Shown: positions 26,001 to 39,135, counted from the stretch's first letter. The stretch: DNA of 64,000 nt from Chrysomallon squamiferum (GCA_012295275.1 CM022667.1:7037332-7101331), one strand, 5' to 3'. Notes: generated from the sequence alone by a model not told the origin. Numbers and translations are program-made.

Positions 26001-29000
26001 TGTTTCAAATATCTCTGTGTTACATACCACGTGAGAAATGTCACTGTAAAAATTGTGTTAAACATGAAATATTTGCATTGTTTGATCACAGCCATATAAA
26101 TTACTAAATCTGATAACAGCTGGTTACTAAACAGTGAACATCTGGAACTGTAGTCAAGGTAACAGTGGTCACTAGAGGGAGCTGCTGTGTTAATCAAAAA
26201 ATGTTTTATGTACACGATAAATCATTGGTGTTAACACTGTAGATGTCTGCATATTTATGTATGTATGTATGTATGTATGTATGTATGTATGTATGTATGT
26301 ATGTATGTATGTATGTATGTATGTATGTATGTATGTCTACTCTGTGTTCTGTCTGTATGTATGTATGTCTACTCTGTGTTCTGTCTGTATGTATGTATGT
26401 CTACTCTGTGTTCCTTCCTCTCTGTATTTATGTCTACTCTGTGTTCCTGTCTGTATATATGTCTACTCTGTGTTCCTTCCTCTCTGTATATATGTCTGTA
26501 TGTCTACTCTGTGTTCCTTCCTCTCTCTGTATATGTATTTATGTCTACTCTGTGTTCCTTCCTCTCTCTGTATATGTATTTATGTCTACTCTGTGTTCCT
26601 TCCTCTCTCTGTATATGTATTTATGTCTACTCTGTGTTCCTCTCTCTGTCTGTATGTCTGTATGTCTGCTCTGTGTTCCTGTCTGTCTGTATATGTATTT
26701 ATATCTACTCTGTGTTCCTCTCTCTCTCTGTATATGTATTTATGTCTACTCTGTGTTCCTCTCTCTGTATATGTATTTATGTCTACTCTGTGTTCCTTCC
26801 TCTCTCTGTATATGTATTTATGTCTACTCTGTGTTCCTCTCTCTGTCTGTATGTCTGTATGTCTGCTCTGTGTTCCTGTCTGTCTGTATATGTATTTATA
26901 TCTACTCTGTGTTCCTCTCTCTCTCTGTATATGTATTTATGTCTACTCTGTGTTCCTCTCTCTCTCTGTATATGTATTTATGTCTACTCTGTGTTCCTCT
27001 CTCTGTATATGTATTTATGTCTACTCTGTGTTCCTCTCTCTGTATATGTATTTATGTCTACTCTGTGTTCCTCTCTCTCTCTGTATATGTATTTATGTCT
27101 ACTCTGTGTTCCTCTCTCTGTATATGTATTTATGTCTACTCTGTGTTCCTCTCTCTCTCTGTATATGTATTTATGTCTACTCTGTGTTCCTCTCTCTGTA
27201 TATGTATTTATGTCTACTCTGTGTTCCTCTCTCTCTGTATATGTATTTATGTCTACTCTGTGTTCCTCTCTCTGTATATGTATTTATGTCTACTCTGTGT
27301 TCCTCTCTCTCTCTCTGTATATGTATTTATGTCTACTCTGTGTTCCTCTCTCTGTATATGTATTTATGTCTACTCTGTGTTCCTCTCTCTGTATATGTAT
27401 TTATGTCTACTCTGTGTTCCTCTCTCTGTATATGTATTTATGTCTACTCTGTGTTCCTCTCTCTGTATATTTATTTATGTCTACTCTGTGTTCCTCTCTC
27501 TGTATATGTATTTATGTCTACTCTGTGTTCCTCTCTCTGTATATGTATTTATGTCTACTCTGTGTTCCTCTCTCTGTATATGTATTTATGTCTGTATGTC
27601 TATGTTCCTGTCTGTCTGTATGTATGTATGTCTGTATGTCTACTCTGTGTTCCTCTCTCTCTCTGTATGTCTATGTTCCTGTCTGTCTGTATGTATGTAT
27701 GTCTGTATGTCTACTCTGTGTTCCTCTCTCTGTATTTATGTCTGTATGTCTACTCTGTGTTCCTCTCTCTGTATATGTATTTATGTCTGTATGTATGCAT
27801 ATTTATGTCTACTCTGTGTTCCTCTCTATGTGTATGTCTGTATGTATGTATGTATGTCTATGTTCCTGTCTGTCTGTATGTATGTATGTCTGTATGTCTC
27901 ACTCTATGTTCCTCTCTCTGTATATGTATTTATGTCTGTATGTCTATGTTCCTGTCTGTCTGTATGTATGTATGTCTGTATGTCTACTCTATGTTCCTCT
28001 CTCTGTATATGTATTTATGTCTGTATGTCTATGTTCCTGTCTGTCTGTATGTATGTATGTCTGTATGTCTACTCTATGTTCCTCTCTCTCTCTGTATATG
28101 TATTTATGTCTGTATGTCTATGTTCCTGTCTGTCTGTATGTATGTATGTCTGTATGTCTACTCTGTGTTCCTCTCTCTCTCTCTATGTCTATGTTCCTGT
28201 CTGTCTGTATGTATGTATGTCTGTATGTCTACTCTGTGTTCCTCTCTCTGTTTTATGTCTGTATGTCTACTCTGTGTTCCTCTCTCTCTCTGTATATGTA
28301 TTTATGTCTGTATGTATGCATATTTATGTCTACTCTGTGTTCCTCTCTATGTGTATGTCTGTATGTATGTATGTATGTCTATGTTCCTGTCTGTCTGTAT
28401 GTCTACTCTATGTTCCTCTCTCTGTATATGTATTTATGTCTGTATGTCTATGTTCCTGTCTGTCTGTATGTATGTATGTCTGTATGTCTACTCTGTGTTC
28501 CTCTCTCTGTATATGTATTTATGTCTGTATGTCTATGTTCCTGTCTGTCTGTATGTATGCATATTTATGTCTACTCTGTGTTCCTCTCTGTATATGTATT
28601 TATGTCTGTATGTCTACTCTATGTTCCTCTCTGTATATGTATGTATGTCTGTATGTCTACTCTATGTTCCTCTCTGTATATGTATGTCTGTCTGTATGTA
28701 TGTATGTCTGTATGTCTACTCTGTGTTCCTCTCTCTGTATATGTATTTATGTCTGTATGTCTATGTTCCTGTCTGTCTGTATGTATGCATATTTATGTCT
28801 ACTCTGTGTGTTCCTCTCTCTGTATATGTATTTATGTCTGTATGTCTATGTTCCTGTCTGTCTGTATGTATGTGTATGTCTGTATGTCTACTCTGTGTTC
28901 CTCTCTCTGTATTTATGTCTGTATGTCTACTCTGTGTTCCTCTCTCTGTATATGTATTTATGTCTGTATGTATGCATATTTATGTCTACTCTGTGTTCCT

Positions 29001-32000
29001 CTCTATGTGTATGTCTGTATGTATGTATGTATGTCTATGTTCCTGTCTGTCTGTATGTATGTATGTCTGTATGTCTACTCTATGTTCCTCTCTCTGTATA
29101 TGTATTTATGTCTGTATGTCTATGTTCCTGTCTGACTGTATGTATGTATGTCTGTATGTCTACTCTGTGTTCCTCTCTCTGTATATGTATTTATGTCTGT
29201 ATGTCTATGTTCCTGTCTGTCTGTATGTATGCATATTTATGTCTACTCTGTGTTCCTCTCTGTATATGTATTTATGTCTGTATGTCTACTCTATGTTCCT
29301 CTCTGTATATGTATGTATGTCTGTATGTCTACTCTATGTTCCTCTCTGTATATGTATGTCTGTCTGTATGTATGTATGTCTGTATGTCTACTCTGTGTTC
29401 CTCTCTCTGTATATGTATTTATGTCTGTATGTCTATGTTCCTGTCTGTCTGTATGTATGCATATTTATGTCTACTCTGTGTTCCTCTCTCTGTATATGTA
29501 TTTATGTCTGTATGTCTATGTTCCTGTCTGTCTGTATGTATGCATATTTATGTCTACTCTGTGTTCCTCTCTCTGTATATGTATTTATGTCTGTATGTCT
29601 ATGTTCCTGTCTGTCTGTATGTATGTATGTCTGTATGTCTACTCTATGTTCCTCTCTCTGTATATGTATTTATGTCTGTATGTCTATGTTCCTGTCTGTC
29701 TGTATGTATTTATGTCTGTATGTCTATGTTCCTGTCTGTCTGTATGTATGTATGTCTGTATGTCTACTCTGTGTTCCTCTCTCTGTATATGTATTTATGT
29801 CTGTATGTCTATGTTCCTGTCTGTCTGTATGTATGCATATTTATGTCTACTCTGTGTTCCTCTCTCTGTATATGTATTTATGTCTGTATGTATGCATATT
29901 TATGTCTACTCTGTGTTCCTCTCTCTGTATATGTATTTATGTCTGTATGTATGCATATTTATGTCTACTCTGTGTTCCTCTCTCTGTATATGTATTTATG
30001 TCTGTATGTCTATGTTCCTGTCTGTCTGTATGTATGTATGTCTGTATGTCTACTCTATGTTCCTCTCTCTGTATATGTATTTATGTCTGTATGTCTATGT
30101 TCCTGTCTGTCTGTATGTATGTATGTCTGTATGTCTACTCTATGTTCCTCTCTCTATATGTATTTATGTCTGTATGTCTATGTTCCTGTCTGTCTGTATG
30201 TATGTATGTCTGTATGTCTACTCTATGTTCCTCTCTCTGTATATGTATTTATGTCTGTATGTCTATGTTCCTGTCTGTCTGTATGCATGTATGTCTGTAT
30301 GTCTACTCTATGTTCCTCTCTCTCTCTGTATGTGTGTATCTGTATCAAAGCATGTTTGTGGACTGCAGAAAAAGGAAAGAAAAAAGAAACATTTAATGAA
30401 GTTTACAAGTGTTAAACATTCAGTTAACATACAGTTAACATACAGTTAACATTCAGTTAACATACAGTTAGTGAGAGAAAATACATATCACCCCTGTCCT
30501 GCACTGGAGTGAAAAGTTAAAACAGATAAAGTGTTAACAAAAAGTTAAAACAGTGTTAACAAAATATTTGTTGTTGGTTTTTTTTAAATGTTAAACATCT
30601 AAGAAGCCAGTTTGAAGTCTGCCTGCCAGTTTTCTTCAACTCTGTTTGTAGTAATTAGTTTCTGTTTAATGTCTTTCAGGTGTAAATAAACTGTTTTTTT
30701 AAAACCTTTTTCTTGTGACAGGATTCACAATGGGAGCTGGTCTGATGCCAGTGCTGTACGTGACTGGTGTAATTATGTGGACTCTGCTAGAATATTCAAT
30801 TCACCGGTGGGTTTTCCACATGAAACCTGTGACCAACCACGCCTTCTTCATCATGACCCACTTCATACTGCATGGACAGCACCACAAAGTAAGTCAGTTA
30901 TTTATCTCTTCAAGTTACCTACGTTTATTAACATAGAAAATGATTAATAACAGCCTGAATTCTGAGTGAATTACTGTGTGTTACACAAGAAAGTGACTGG
31001 TAAGAAAACACACTTGACAGACATGTTTAACAAACAGATAAAAGAGTGTTTTTCTTTACCCAGTGTCCCATGGACCAGATGAGACTGGTGTTTCCAACAA
31101 TCCCTGCAGCTGGTTTCGCCATGGCCATATTTGGTATATACCGCATCTTCTGGCCTCACTATGTTGCCATGACAATAATGGCGGGGACCGTAACTGGCTA
31201 CATGTTTTATGATCTCATTCACTATTACCTGCATCATGGTGGAACTATGAAGACAGAATATTTCAAAAGTCTCAAAAAATATCACATAGACCACCATTAC
31301 AAACATTTTCAAAGCGGTAAGTTTTCTCTACTACTTTCTATATAACAAGTTGTAACACACACCACTTTCTATATAACAAGTTGTAACACACACTACTTTC
31401 TATATAACAAGTTGTAACACACACTACTTTTTATATAACAAGTTGTAACACACACTACTTTCTATATAACAAGTTGTAACACACACCACTTTCTATATAA
31501 CAAGTTGTAACACACATTACTTTCTATATAACAAGTTGTAACACACACTACTTTCTATATAACAAGGTCACACTACTTTCTATATAACAAGTTGTAACAC
31601 ACTATTTTCTGTATAACAAGTTGTAACACACACTACTTTCTATGTAACAAGTTGTAACATATACTACTTTCTATGTAACAAGTTGTAACACATTACTTTC
31701 TATATAGCAAGTTGTAACACACACTTCTTTCTATATAACAAGTTTAATAATTTGTAATATATACTCTGCAACACAGGAAGGGTATTAAAATGTAAAGAAA
31801 AAATTCATGACTAGTGTCTTGTTACAGCACTATTATTTTAGATTTTTTTTATTTTACAATTTATTTATTATGTTTTTCCTTCTCATATTCATAACTGTGT
31901 TGGATGTTTTTTGTTGAGTATGTAAGTAAATGTTAACTCATTCATTTACTTTCTGTTTTAGGATTTGGGATTTCAAGTAAGCTGTGGGATTATCCATTTG

Positions 32001-32026
32001 GAACTCTGGTTAAAATCACAGACTGA
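11981..32026 (+). CDS. FA2H: Fatty acid 2-hydroxylase
   Basis: ER-membrane di-iron enzyme that 2-hydroxylates fatty acids used for ceramides and complex sphingolipids. Six exons: 11981-12238, 22499-22552, 24767-25019, 30722-30888, 31064-31316 and 31962-32026; they sum to 1050 nt, or 349 residues plus stop (human is 372). Residues 1-86 form the cytochrome b5-like domain with heme ligands H39 (HPGG) and H66 (HQHS). The linker and conserved LVDWEKP, EYFEWVHKAV and RLFHSD follow. Hydrophobic segments lie near 150-171, 196-212 and 257-300. Histidine clusters of the hydroxylase are complete: HRWVFH (216-221), H228/H235, HGQHH (239-243), HYYLHH (297-302) and HIDHHYKH (318-325). The C-terminus GFGISSKLWDYPFGTL is family-typical. 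The 54-nt exon 2 is the least certain part. It is divergent to KDSR, and 18.7 kb of its 20 kb span is repeat-rich intron. Confidence 0.95.
12231..12467. repeat. 119-bp tandem duplication that includes the FA2H exon 1 splice donor
   Basis: Copy 1 starts with the last eight bases of exon 1 (ATTCACAG) and its GTAAAC donor at 12239; copy 2 repeats the same at 12350-12357 with the donor at 12358. Each copy also contains a CTCGGCAG acceptor-like site (ending 12326 and 12440). The copies differ by a few substitutions and a short deletion. Confidence 0.92.
12468..15970 (+). other. FA2H intron 1, repeat-poor part
   Basis: AT-rich intronic sequence with short homopolymers and no exon-like segment that I can defend. 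Short open frames near 12820-13218 and 15409-15597 lack similarity to known proteins. Confidence 0.6.
15971..16168. repeat. Diverged two-copy repeat in FA2H intron 1
   Basis: A block running from TTAGCTACTTT through AATAAATATAAAATGTAA to CGTGTACATCGTCA and GTGTTGACAGT occurs at about 15971-16068 and again at about 16086-16168, with substitutions and a short deletion. Confidence 0.8.
16364..16512. repeat. 28-31 bp minisatellite, five copies
   Basis: Five imperfect copies of a unit built on ACAACACTTTATACTTGTTA in FA2H intron 1. Confidence 0.85.
16629..16745. repeat. Compound (AC)n / ATACATACGT microsatellite
   Basis: Alternating AC tracts interrupted twice by AAATACATACGT, within FA2H intron 1. 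Confidence 0.9.
17215..19285. repeat. 2.1-kb minisatellite in FA2H intron 1
   Basis: More than 40 copies of a 40-60 bp unit of the form TGTATGTATGTTTGTGTGTG plus TTCTGTATATAAGTG and a variable TTGTACATAGATG-type link. TG/TATG slippage makes unit length variable. Both strands give long open frames rich in Thr/His/Tyr/Ile (minus) or Val/Cys/Met (plus); these are composition artefacts. Most units carry a TATATAAG motif. Confidence 0.96.
19990..20092. repeat. (TA)n, (ACAT)n and (AC)n microsatellites
   Basis: A cluster of simple repeats in FA2H intron 1, ending in a pure AC tract at about 20054-20088. Confidence 0.9.
21163..21630. repeat. 36-bp minisatellite in FA2H intron 1
   Basis: About 13 copies of a 36-bp unit containing CTACTCACTAGAATTACTTG and ATCTGTTTTGTCTTTT. 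The unit length is a multiple of three and stop-free in one frame on each strand, which creates a 12-residue periodic open frame with no supporting similarity. Confidence 0.95.
22619..23942. repeat. 53-bp minisatellite in FA2H intron 2
   Basis: About 25 copies of a 53-bp unit containing CAGCCAAATTTCATGTCTTG and TAGTACTGTCAAGTG. Copies are highly homogeneous apart from several internal deletions (for example near 22990, 23060 and 23590). It starts 66 bp after the donor of exon 2. Confidence 0.95.
24160..24484 (+). pseudogene. Possible degenerate retroelement fragment (RNase H-like)
   Basis: A GC-richer island in FA2H intron 2. One forward frame is open over about 78 codons and contains LDGKHFLLFTDG preceded by an Ala/Leu-rich stretch. 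This loosely recalls the L-G-+-F-x-x-x-TD motif of RNase H in Ty3/Gypsy-type pol. There is no intact protein, no LTR and no flanking pol domain that I can see. The composition shows that the segment differs in origin from the surrounding intron, but the family call is weak. Confidence 0.28.
25083..25862. repeat. 35-bp AT-rich minisatellite in FA2H intron 3
   Basis: About 22 copies of a unit of the form TAGAAATACATATTTATAT plus CTAAAACATTTTAG. Two subfamilies (TAGTATAG versus TACTATAG, and ACATTTT versus ACATATTTT) alternate in the second half. It starts about 63 bp after the donor of exon 3. Confidence 0.94.
26257..30338. repeat. 4.1-kb complex minisatellite in FA2H intron 3
   Basis: It begins as a pure (TATG)n run (26257-26335). 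It then becomes a 34-40 bp unit (TCTCTGTATATGTATTTATG plus TCTACTCTGTGTTCC), and from about 27590 a longer compound unit that adds TCTATGTTCCTGTCTGTCTG. Still larger blocks are duplicated with an offset near 665 bp (about 28241 and 28905). All three forward frames stay open for most of the array, giving spurious proteins of about 430 to 1390 residues. Confidence 0.97.
31330..31745. repeat. 31-bp minisatellite in FA2H intron 5
   Basis: About 13 copies of a 31-bp unit of the form ACTTTCTATATAACAAGTTG plus TAACACACACT. The array begins 13 bp after the donor of exon 5. Confidence 0.95.
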
Positions 32027-35000
32027 TTTTAATGTCCATTCATCCATACTTCCTTCTGTGATATTTACCAAGTTCAGATGTCAGCATCTTCTCCATGACG
32101 ACAGAGAAATTTTAAAATTCAAATCATAAACTGGCAGCATATTTCTCTTTATTTCTGTAATATTTGTTAGAGTTTTGTATTCAGTTGTCTGCTAGAAATG
32201 CAGGTGTCACTTTTTAAATTATTTTTTTAATTATTTCACTCGTTATTGTCAGTGTGCACCTTAGTATGACATCAAGAGTTATGGCCCATTATATTAAAAA
32301 ATTTCCATTTTAAAAATCATTACAGTGCTATATTAATGAATAGTGTGTGTTTTTACACAAACCTTCTGAGAGTTGGGGTTTTTATAATTATTTTTTTTTG
32401 TCTGACATTTCTGTCAGCTCAGTTCAGTGCTAAAAGTTTGTGTGTTTGAGTCACTAGGTGCAGCAGACGCAACGTGTCAGCAACAGCAACAACAACCAGC
32501 AAAGAGCTCCTTGTAAGGGATTCATTTCAGATGCTGCTGTTGTTGTTTGTTTGTTGTTTTTTATTAAAAAAGATATTAATGTCTCATTTTCAATAATTGC
32601 TTATCTTAATTGATTTGGTAGTTTTTTTGTGTTTTTTTGTATTACTATTATTTCAGTCTGTCATAATATTATAGGTGGGTTTTTTAAATTAAAATTTGTA
32701 AATAAAAAAGAAATATATATATGTGTGTGTGTGTGTAAAAGAAATGTTTATACTGAAAATTTTCTGAATTTTTGAGAAAAGCTTTGTTGCAGTAAAGAAA
32801 AAAGAAAAATAATATTCTAAAAAAATCACCTAATGTCAAACCAAAACACTTTGTGTATTACACTAAGCTGCCATATTAAATTATTTGTGTGTTTTGCCAA
32901 ATCCTGGCCAAATGTTTTACATATTTTTAAGAGTTTGGTGTACAAGTTATCAGAGTGATTTTTTAAACAGATTTTACAAGGGGTTAGTAACCACAGAATT
33001 AAATGTCATAACCTGTAAATCAGGTAATTTTTTTAATACTGTTTATTAAATTATTATCAATGTATAAAACTAGATTTTATAAACCAATTTCTTTACACAT
33101 TTTTATATAACTATTTGTTATCTGACATATCAGAAATGATTTATTTTGAGGTTGATGTACATTTTTTAAAAGAGTTAAAAGGTAAAGGATGTATGTATAT
33201 GTATATAAAATGATTGTACACATTCACTGCTATTCAGGTCATGTACAGAAAAAAGAAAGGTGTACGGTTGTGTTGTTGTTAGTGGTGTCTGGTTTCATTC
33301 CTTTGACGTCATAATAAAACGTGTTTGTGTGTCAAATCTGTGATGGTTCCTAACGACCACTTCTGTGTTTTACTTATGCTGTCCACTCTTAAAGCCAGAA
33401 CTGTTAGAATGTGACATTGTAACAGAAGGAACTAATGTAAATTAGTGTCAGTTTGTTTTTTCTTGTAGAATAAGTCTTCGGCTCATTACATATCACAGTA
33501 ATAAAGCATTTTTCACTGAGTAGATTTTATATCCCATAGTGCAAGCTTTTGTCTGTTTTAGTTTGTACTTGATTATTTTTAGCAAACACATGAAGAAACA
33601 CTTGCAAATAAAACAGGGAACATTTAAAAATCTGTTAGTCATTTTCATATTTGTACAGTGTAATGTAGACCATGATTTGTATTTGTGTTAATGAAATACC
33701 AAGAAATTATTTTGATAAAGAGCTTTATTCTCTATCATTTTTGTATTATATAGGAATTTAAAAACATTTACATAAAACTGCTTTGAGATTGTATGTTATC
33801 TTTTTATCTTAACCTTAATGATCATGTATAAATTTAAAATTTAACAGAGATATTGTAACTTTTGTTTTACATCCTAAATCAGCAGTTGTCATCCATTGTT
33901 AAATAAAACCACAACAGCTGCAGTTTTTCCTTCAACCTAATTTTTATTATTTTTTATTTTAACTACTGTTGATAATATTATTACTGTTGTTTTATTATTA
34001 TTATTATCATTTCTACCATTTTAATTATTATTATTATTATTATTAATGCTAAATTCTAATCAAAATAAATTTGATAAAGAAAAAGAAATGTTAGAACCAC
34101 AAGGCATTCTTCTGTTATATTTACCTGTTATAAAATTAATTTGCTTATTGTTCTGCATAACATTTTATGCCTTCCTGCAAAACCTAGCTGTCTTACTGAG
34201 TTACTTCCTGACACTGCTTCACTGCTGTATTCATTGTTACTCACTCTTTATGTGTTTGTTACATGTATCTGTTAAAAGATTGTGGGGCCTACTTGTGTGA
34301 TTAGATTGTGTTAATTTTATTTAATTATTTGTTTATATTTTATTTTATATATTGTATATTTCTATACACACTTTTGTAGGGGTTTTTGTTTCATATTTAT
34401 TTTACATCTATTAGCTTTTCTAATGAAGTTTCTTGTACAAGTTCTGTTTGACTGAAGTATTTTACACACTCAGTTTGGAAACTGTTACAGTAATGCTAGA
34501 AAATGTTTTATTATTATTTTTATTATTTAGTTACTTACCGATTGTAAAGAAAATATAAACTTTATATATGTATTTTTAAAAATGCCAAAGTTGTCTTTCT
34601 ACATAAATAAAATATCATGTTTTCTAAAAACTATGAATGAAATTTTGGTAATAATTTTCAGTTTAATACTGACATGCTAATTTTAATTGTCTGCTCAAGT
34701 GTTTAGATCTGTTTACAAACTTAGCAACTATATATTTAAAATCACTCTTCTTGCCTAACTATTCAGACTTGTGATTTTTCTTTTCAATTTTATAATGATG
34801 CTATAAAACATGTATGTATGAAAATATGTATAGCAGATACATATTATTACTATTTGTTATTCTTTTAGACTGCTAATTATTTTAAAAGTCCAAAAAAAAA
34901 AAAAAAAAAAATCTGCAGCTCTGAAGCGTAATACTTTTAGAGTGAAATAAATTTATACTTGCACGTTTAATGAATCACTGATCAGTAGATGAAGCATACG

Positions 35001-35772
35001 TCTAAATAATATTTTATAATCAATATATATATATATATATATATATACATGCTGTCTTGTATCTGTATCTTAAATGTTATCATTTTTTATTTAAAAAAAA
35101 AATTTTATTCAGTTTGATGAATGATTCTATTAAACAAATTAGAGAAATGTTTTTATATACAGCATTTTTTTCACTGCTTTTTTACAATGGCAATTCCAAG
35201 AATGCTAATTTTCTGTTTTGTTTTTATCTAACACATATTTATTTTACACTGTACCTCATCATATAAGTCAGAATTAAACATTTCATTTTATACACGTGTA
35301 TGTTTGATATTTTAGGGAAATTAACACAATGTGACACATATGTTCTTAATGCATACACTTTGCTAAGAATAATATACAACACTAATTAATAATGGATGGT
35401 TGGTATTAATACACATTGCTAACACAATACCAATGATAATACTGTATTAATGTTGTTAGTGATCAGTGTGCATGTATTATATAAATTTATATGCAGATGA
35501 TCTCTCTGAATTTTGTTATTAAATTCTAATATATTTAACTCATCTGAAACCTTTAGCCAATGAAAAACAATCAAATATGTTGTTTTATAATAATCTAGTA
35601 TATGCAAATATTATGGTAAACAAACAGAAAAATAAAATAAAATATATTGCTTTTACTTTTTATTATTTTTGCTCATAGAATAGGTAATCATTAGATTAAC
35701 AGTTTAATGATAATAATAACAAATAATAACAATAATAATAATATTAATTATAGTAGTAGTAGTACTACTACC

Positions 35773-35841
<69 letters not shown>

Positions 35842-36591
35842 TAAAACAAAACAAAAGAGCAAAGAGAAAAACATTCTTGAAATAGGTAACAACTGATCTA
35901 ATTCTGACATAGTAAAGATTTGTGTTATGTAGTTTCATTATGTGAGATTTTATGCAATGTTTCCAATATAGAATCAGGCTGTGCCTTGCTTAATGTTTGT
36001 ATATATGCAGAGAATACACAATGTACAAAAGACTATTTATGTTTTTTCTCTTGTTTTCTTTTGTAAAGATATATTAATTTATTTCTTTGATTATTGTGAT
36101 TAAACTATACTAATTATTTGTAAGTCAGTTGTAAGAAATCAAAAAATTCACAATTTACACTATTAATGACATAACTAAATTAAAAACAGGAAATAATTTC
36201 AAAATAGAGATCTTGCCAAAAATTTGTTTTTATGAAGTTTGTTTTCATTTCATGCATCTTTTGCTTTTCTTTACTTTTTTTTGTTTGTTTATAAACTAAT
36301 TTTGATATTTGTTTAATTTTTATCATCTTCACAATTCTTTAACTAAAATAAAACTTCTCTAAACCTGTGTATGAATGACTGGAAGTCTAAATGTAGAAAT
36401 TAAGCATGTTTTCACTTCATTAATAATGTCCCCTTTAAATCTCAGGGTTCCCAAAGACTGAAACTGATACTTTACCAGAAATCCTTTTATAAAAACAAAT
36501 GTGCAATAACTATGAAAATGCATCAGAACTTTGACATATTAAAGTGAATGGTAACTTATAAATTTAATTGTAAATGAAAATAATATATTTC

Positions 36592-36624
<33 letters not shown>

Positions 36625-37403
36625 CATATAATGCATTCTTTTGCATAAAATGTTGAATTAGTTGTGGTTAGGTTCTTTTTTCTAAAGAAATTGTTGATGG
36701 TTTTTCTGTCCAAATAAATATTTGAGTGCTGTGTAAATTTTTGTAATTTGTATCTGTAGGAAAAAACTGTTAATACATATCATATTACCCCAAATATTTT
36801 CTAGTTTTGTTACAAAAAAAAAAAAAAAAAGATATATCAACATACTTCTGTGATTTTATTTTCATGCTTCTTTCAAAGTGTTTATATTTATTTTTATATG
36901 TTTGTTCTTTCTGATTTTCAGTTTTCATAATCTGTTTCCATTTATATTTCTCCATATATTTTTGTTACTGACCTTAATAAATTATTAAAAGTCAAAATGA
37001 TAGGGGTTTAGCTATGTTTGTTTTGTTTGTTGTTTTCTGGTTTTTGTTTTTTGTTGTTCTTTTGGCTTATTTTATTTTAGTCTATGTATTTATTTATTTA
37101 AGTTCATGTAGATATGATTTTCAGAATTATAACTTTTTTTTTATTATTTTTGCTATGGTCAGTGATTTTTATTATTTCTTTTGTCCAGTTTCTGTTGTTA
37201 AATTGTTACTTTGGTGCAGAGTAAATGTTCACTTACAAAATAGAACTTTAAAAGATAAATAACATTTTCTCTGAGCAGTAACAATGATAAAATAAAAACT
37301 TATGGTGTTGTTAAAAAATTTTTACAAATACTATACAAATGTCAATATTCTTTTTTTTTTTTTTTTTTTTTTTTTTTTGTTTAGTTTCTTATTTAGTTGT
37401 GTT

Positions 37404-37436
<33 letters not shown>

Positions 37437-37785
37437 TTGTTTTTTGTTTTTTTTTTTAAATTCTGCTACATATTAAAGTTCAGTTATGTATTCTTTTAAT
37501 AAATTGTTTGCTGCTTTCTTTTATTGTTTAGTAGTAGTAGTAGTAGTAATAGTACTACTTGTACTACAACTATTTTGTTGGCTAGGATCACGTAGTGCGA
37601 TGATTTATTTACTAAATACACAACTGATTTTAAATGTTACAAAATTTCTGTAAGTATTCAACTAACGTGGATGAATCAGATTAAATAAAATAATACAAAC
37701 AAAGTTTTTGACGTTTTTCTGTGAACAAGTGGCCTGATGTCGTCTGCTAGTGCTAATTGTAATCTCTGTGCCAACGCTAATTCTA

Positions 37786-37793
37786 TGACGTCA
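37786..37793. promoter_or_regulatory. Perfect CRE palindrome, distal ABHD4 upstream region
   Basis: TGACGTCA followed by CGTAC, about 540 bp upstream of the ABHD4 start codon. Function is inferred from the motif only. Confidence 0.4.
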
Positions 37794-38302
37794 CGTACTC
37801 TGTTGCGTTAATGCATTTTAAAATATTGCTTACAAATTATTCTTGTAATTTTTATTTCTGTTTCAAATTTACTCCTTTACAGCAATAATGATAATAATAA
37901 ATAAATAAATTAAAAAAAAAAATTAAAATTGTATGTATATTTTATATAATATTTCAAGGCCATTTATAGCTATAAAGAAAAGAAAACTTAGAAGAAGAAT
38001 CTGAAATTTATTTGTATAATATTTATGGAAAGCTATATCGTAATAATGAAGCCACTAATTACATCAAAGGACGGTGTTAAACAGACCATTTTGAGATTTC
38101 TTTGTAATAAAATGCACATTTATGACATTATTTATTAACAAGTGCTTAAAGTTTTACGAAAATGAAACACAATACATCAATTTTCTGGAATGCTATATGT
38201 TATGTTTGTTTCGATATCGATAGCTATACGATTTTACTGCATACTAGTACTACGTTTCAGCAACTCGATTAATGTCAATCCAAAAATATGCTTAGTCACT
38301 GA

Positions 38303-38310
38303 TGACGTCA
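38303..38310. promoter_or_regulatory. Perfect CRE palindrome just upstream of ABHD4
   Basis: TGACGTCA lies 18 bp before the ABHD4 initiator codon, where it would fall in the core promoter or 5' leader. A TATCGATA palindrome (38215-38222) lies about 110 bp upstream of the start; in insects that sequence binds DREF, but here this is only a motif match. Confidence 0.45.
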
Positions 38311-38328
38311 CAGGTAAACAATGAGAAA

Positions 38329-39104
38329 ATGGCTCAGAACGCAGAAGTTGACACTGAAAGGTTAGAAAATCAGTTTGTTTCGTTTTGATTAGAACGAGTA
38401 CGATTCTTTTGAAAAAATAATAATAATAATAAATATAAAATTACCAGCAGTTGAAACAGAATGTTGAGAATTTTAATTTTTGCTCTTTGTGTTAATATTG
38501 GTGACAGGTGGTATACGACTTTGATCACAAGTTTACAAAGTTCATATACGGAAGCATAAATAATAATAATAATAATAAAAAAAAATTCTGTATTATATAT
38601 TTAAAGAACAGTATTTAAAACGTACTTACAGTTATGTCAACATGAATCAGATACTGTTAATGAATGCATATAATTATAAGCCATAGCATTGTAATTTGTA
38701 TACATAACAATAACATTAATGAAACGCATTTAATAATGTTATTGAAGCGTGTCTGTGTCTACACTACTAGTTTGAACCATAAGCAAAATAAGCGCTTGCA
38801 ATGAATGTGATTAATTTGATAGAAATGGTCATGTACTATAAAAACAGTTAATGAAATAGAATGGTATGTAAAAATTAAACAGTTTTATAAAGGGGCGGAG
38901 GTTATACGAAAGTAGCACTCGGATCATCTGGGACGAGATATATCCGGTTGAGTTTGATTTACATGCTCAGAGTATTGTGCGCATTGAAAGAGTGGCTATG
39001 TAACATAGAACTTATTATTATATGCGTTATACAGATAATATTGGGGAATATTTACATTATTTATTATTATTATTATTATTTAGATTTTCTGATTTTATTT
39101 TTTA

Positions 39105-39135
<31 letters not shown>

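Larger units (their letters stand above)
32027..38328. other. FA2H 3' UTR and FA2H-ABHD4 spacer
   Basis: AT-rich sequence with no coding exon that I can support. AATAAA hexamers at 33313 and 33500 are candidate FA2H polyadenylation signals. The rest holds (AAT)n (35776-35836), (TTA)n (36594-36622), T-rich runs (37352-37456) and unremarkable open frames. The last kilobase before ABHD4 becomes richer in CpG. Confidence 0.55.

Noticed and set aside
26243-30449. Three overlapping forward open frames of about 430-1390 codons rich in Cys, Tyr, Val, Leu and Ser
   Set aside because: They lie wholly in a tandem array inside an FA2H intron, are open in three frames at once, and encode only the periodicity of the repeat.
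34046-34300. 84-codon hydrophobic open frame downstream of FA2H
   Set aside because: AT-rich composition, no splice or promoter context and no recognisable similarity.
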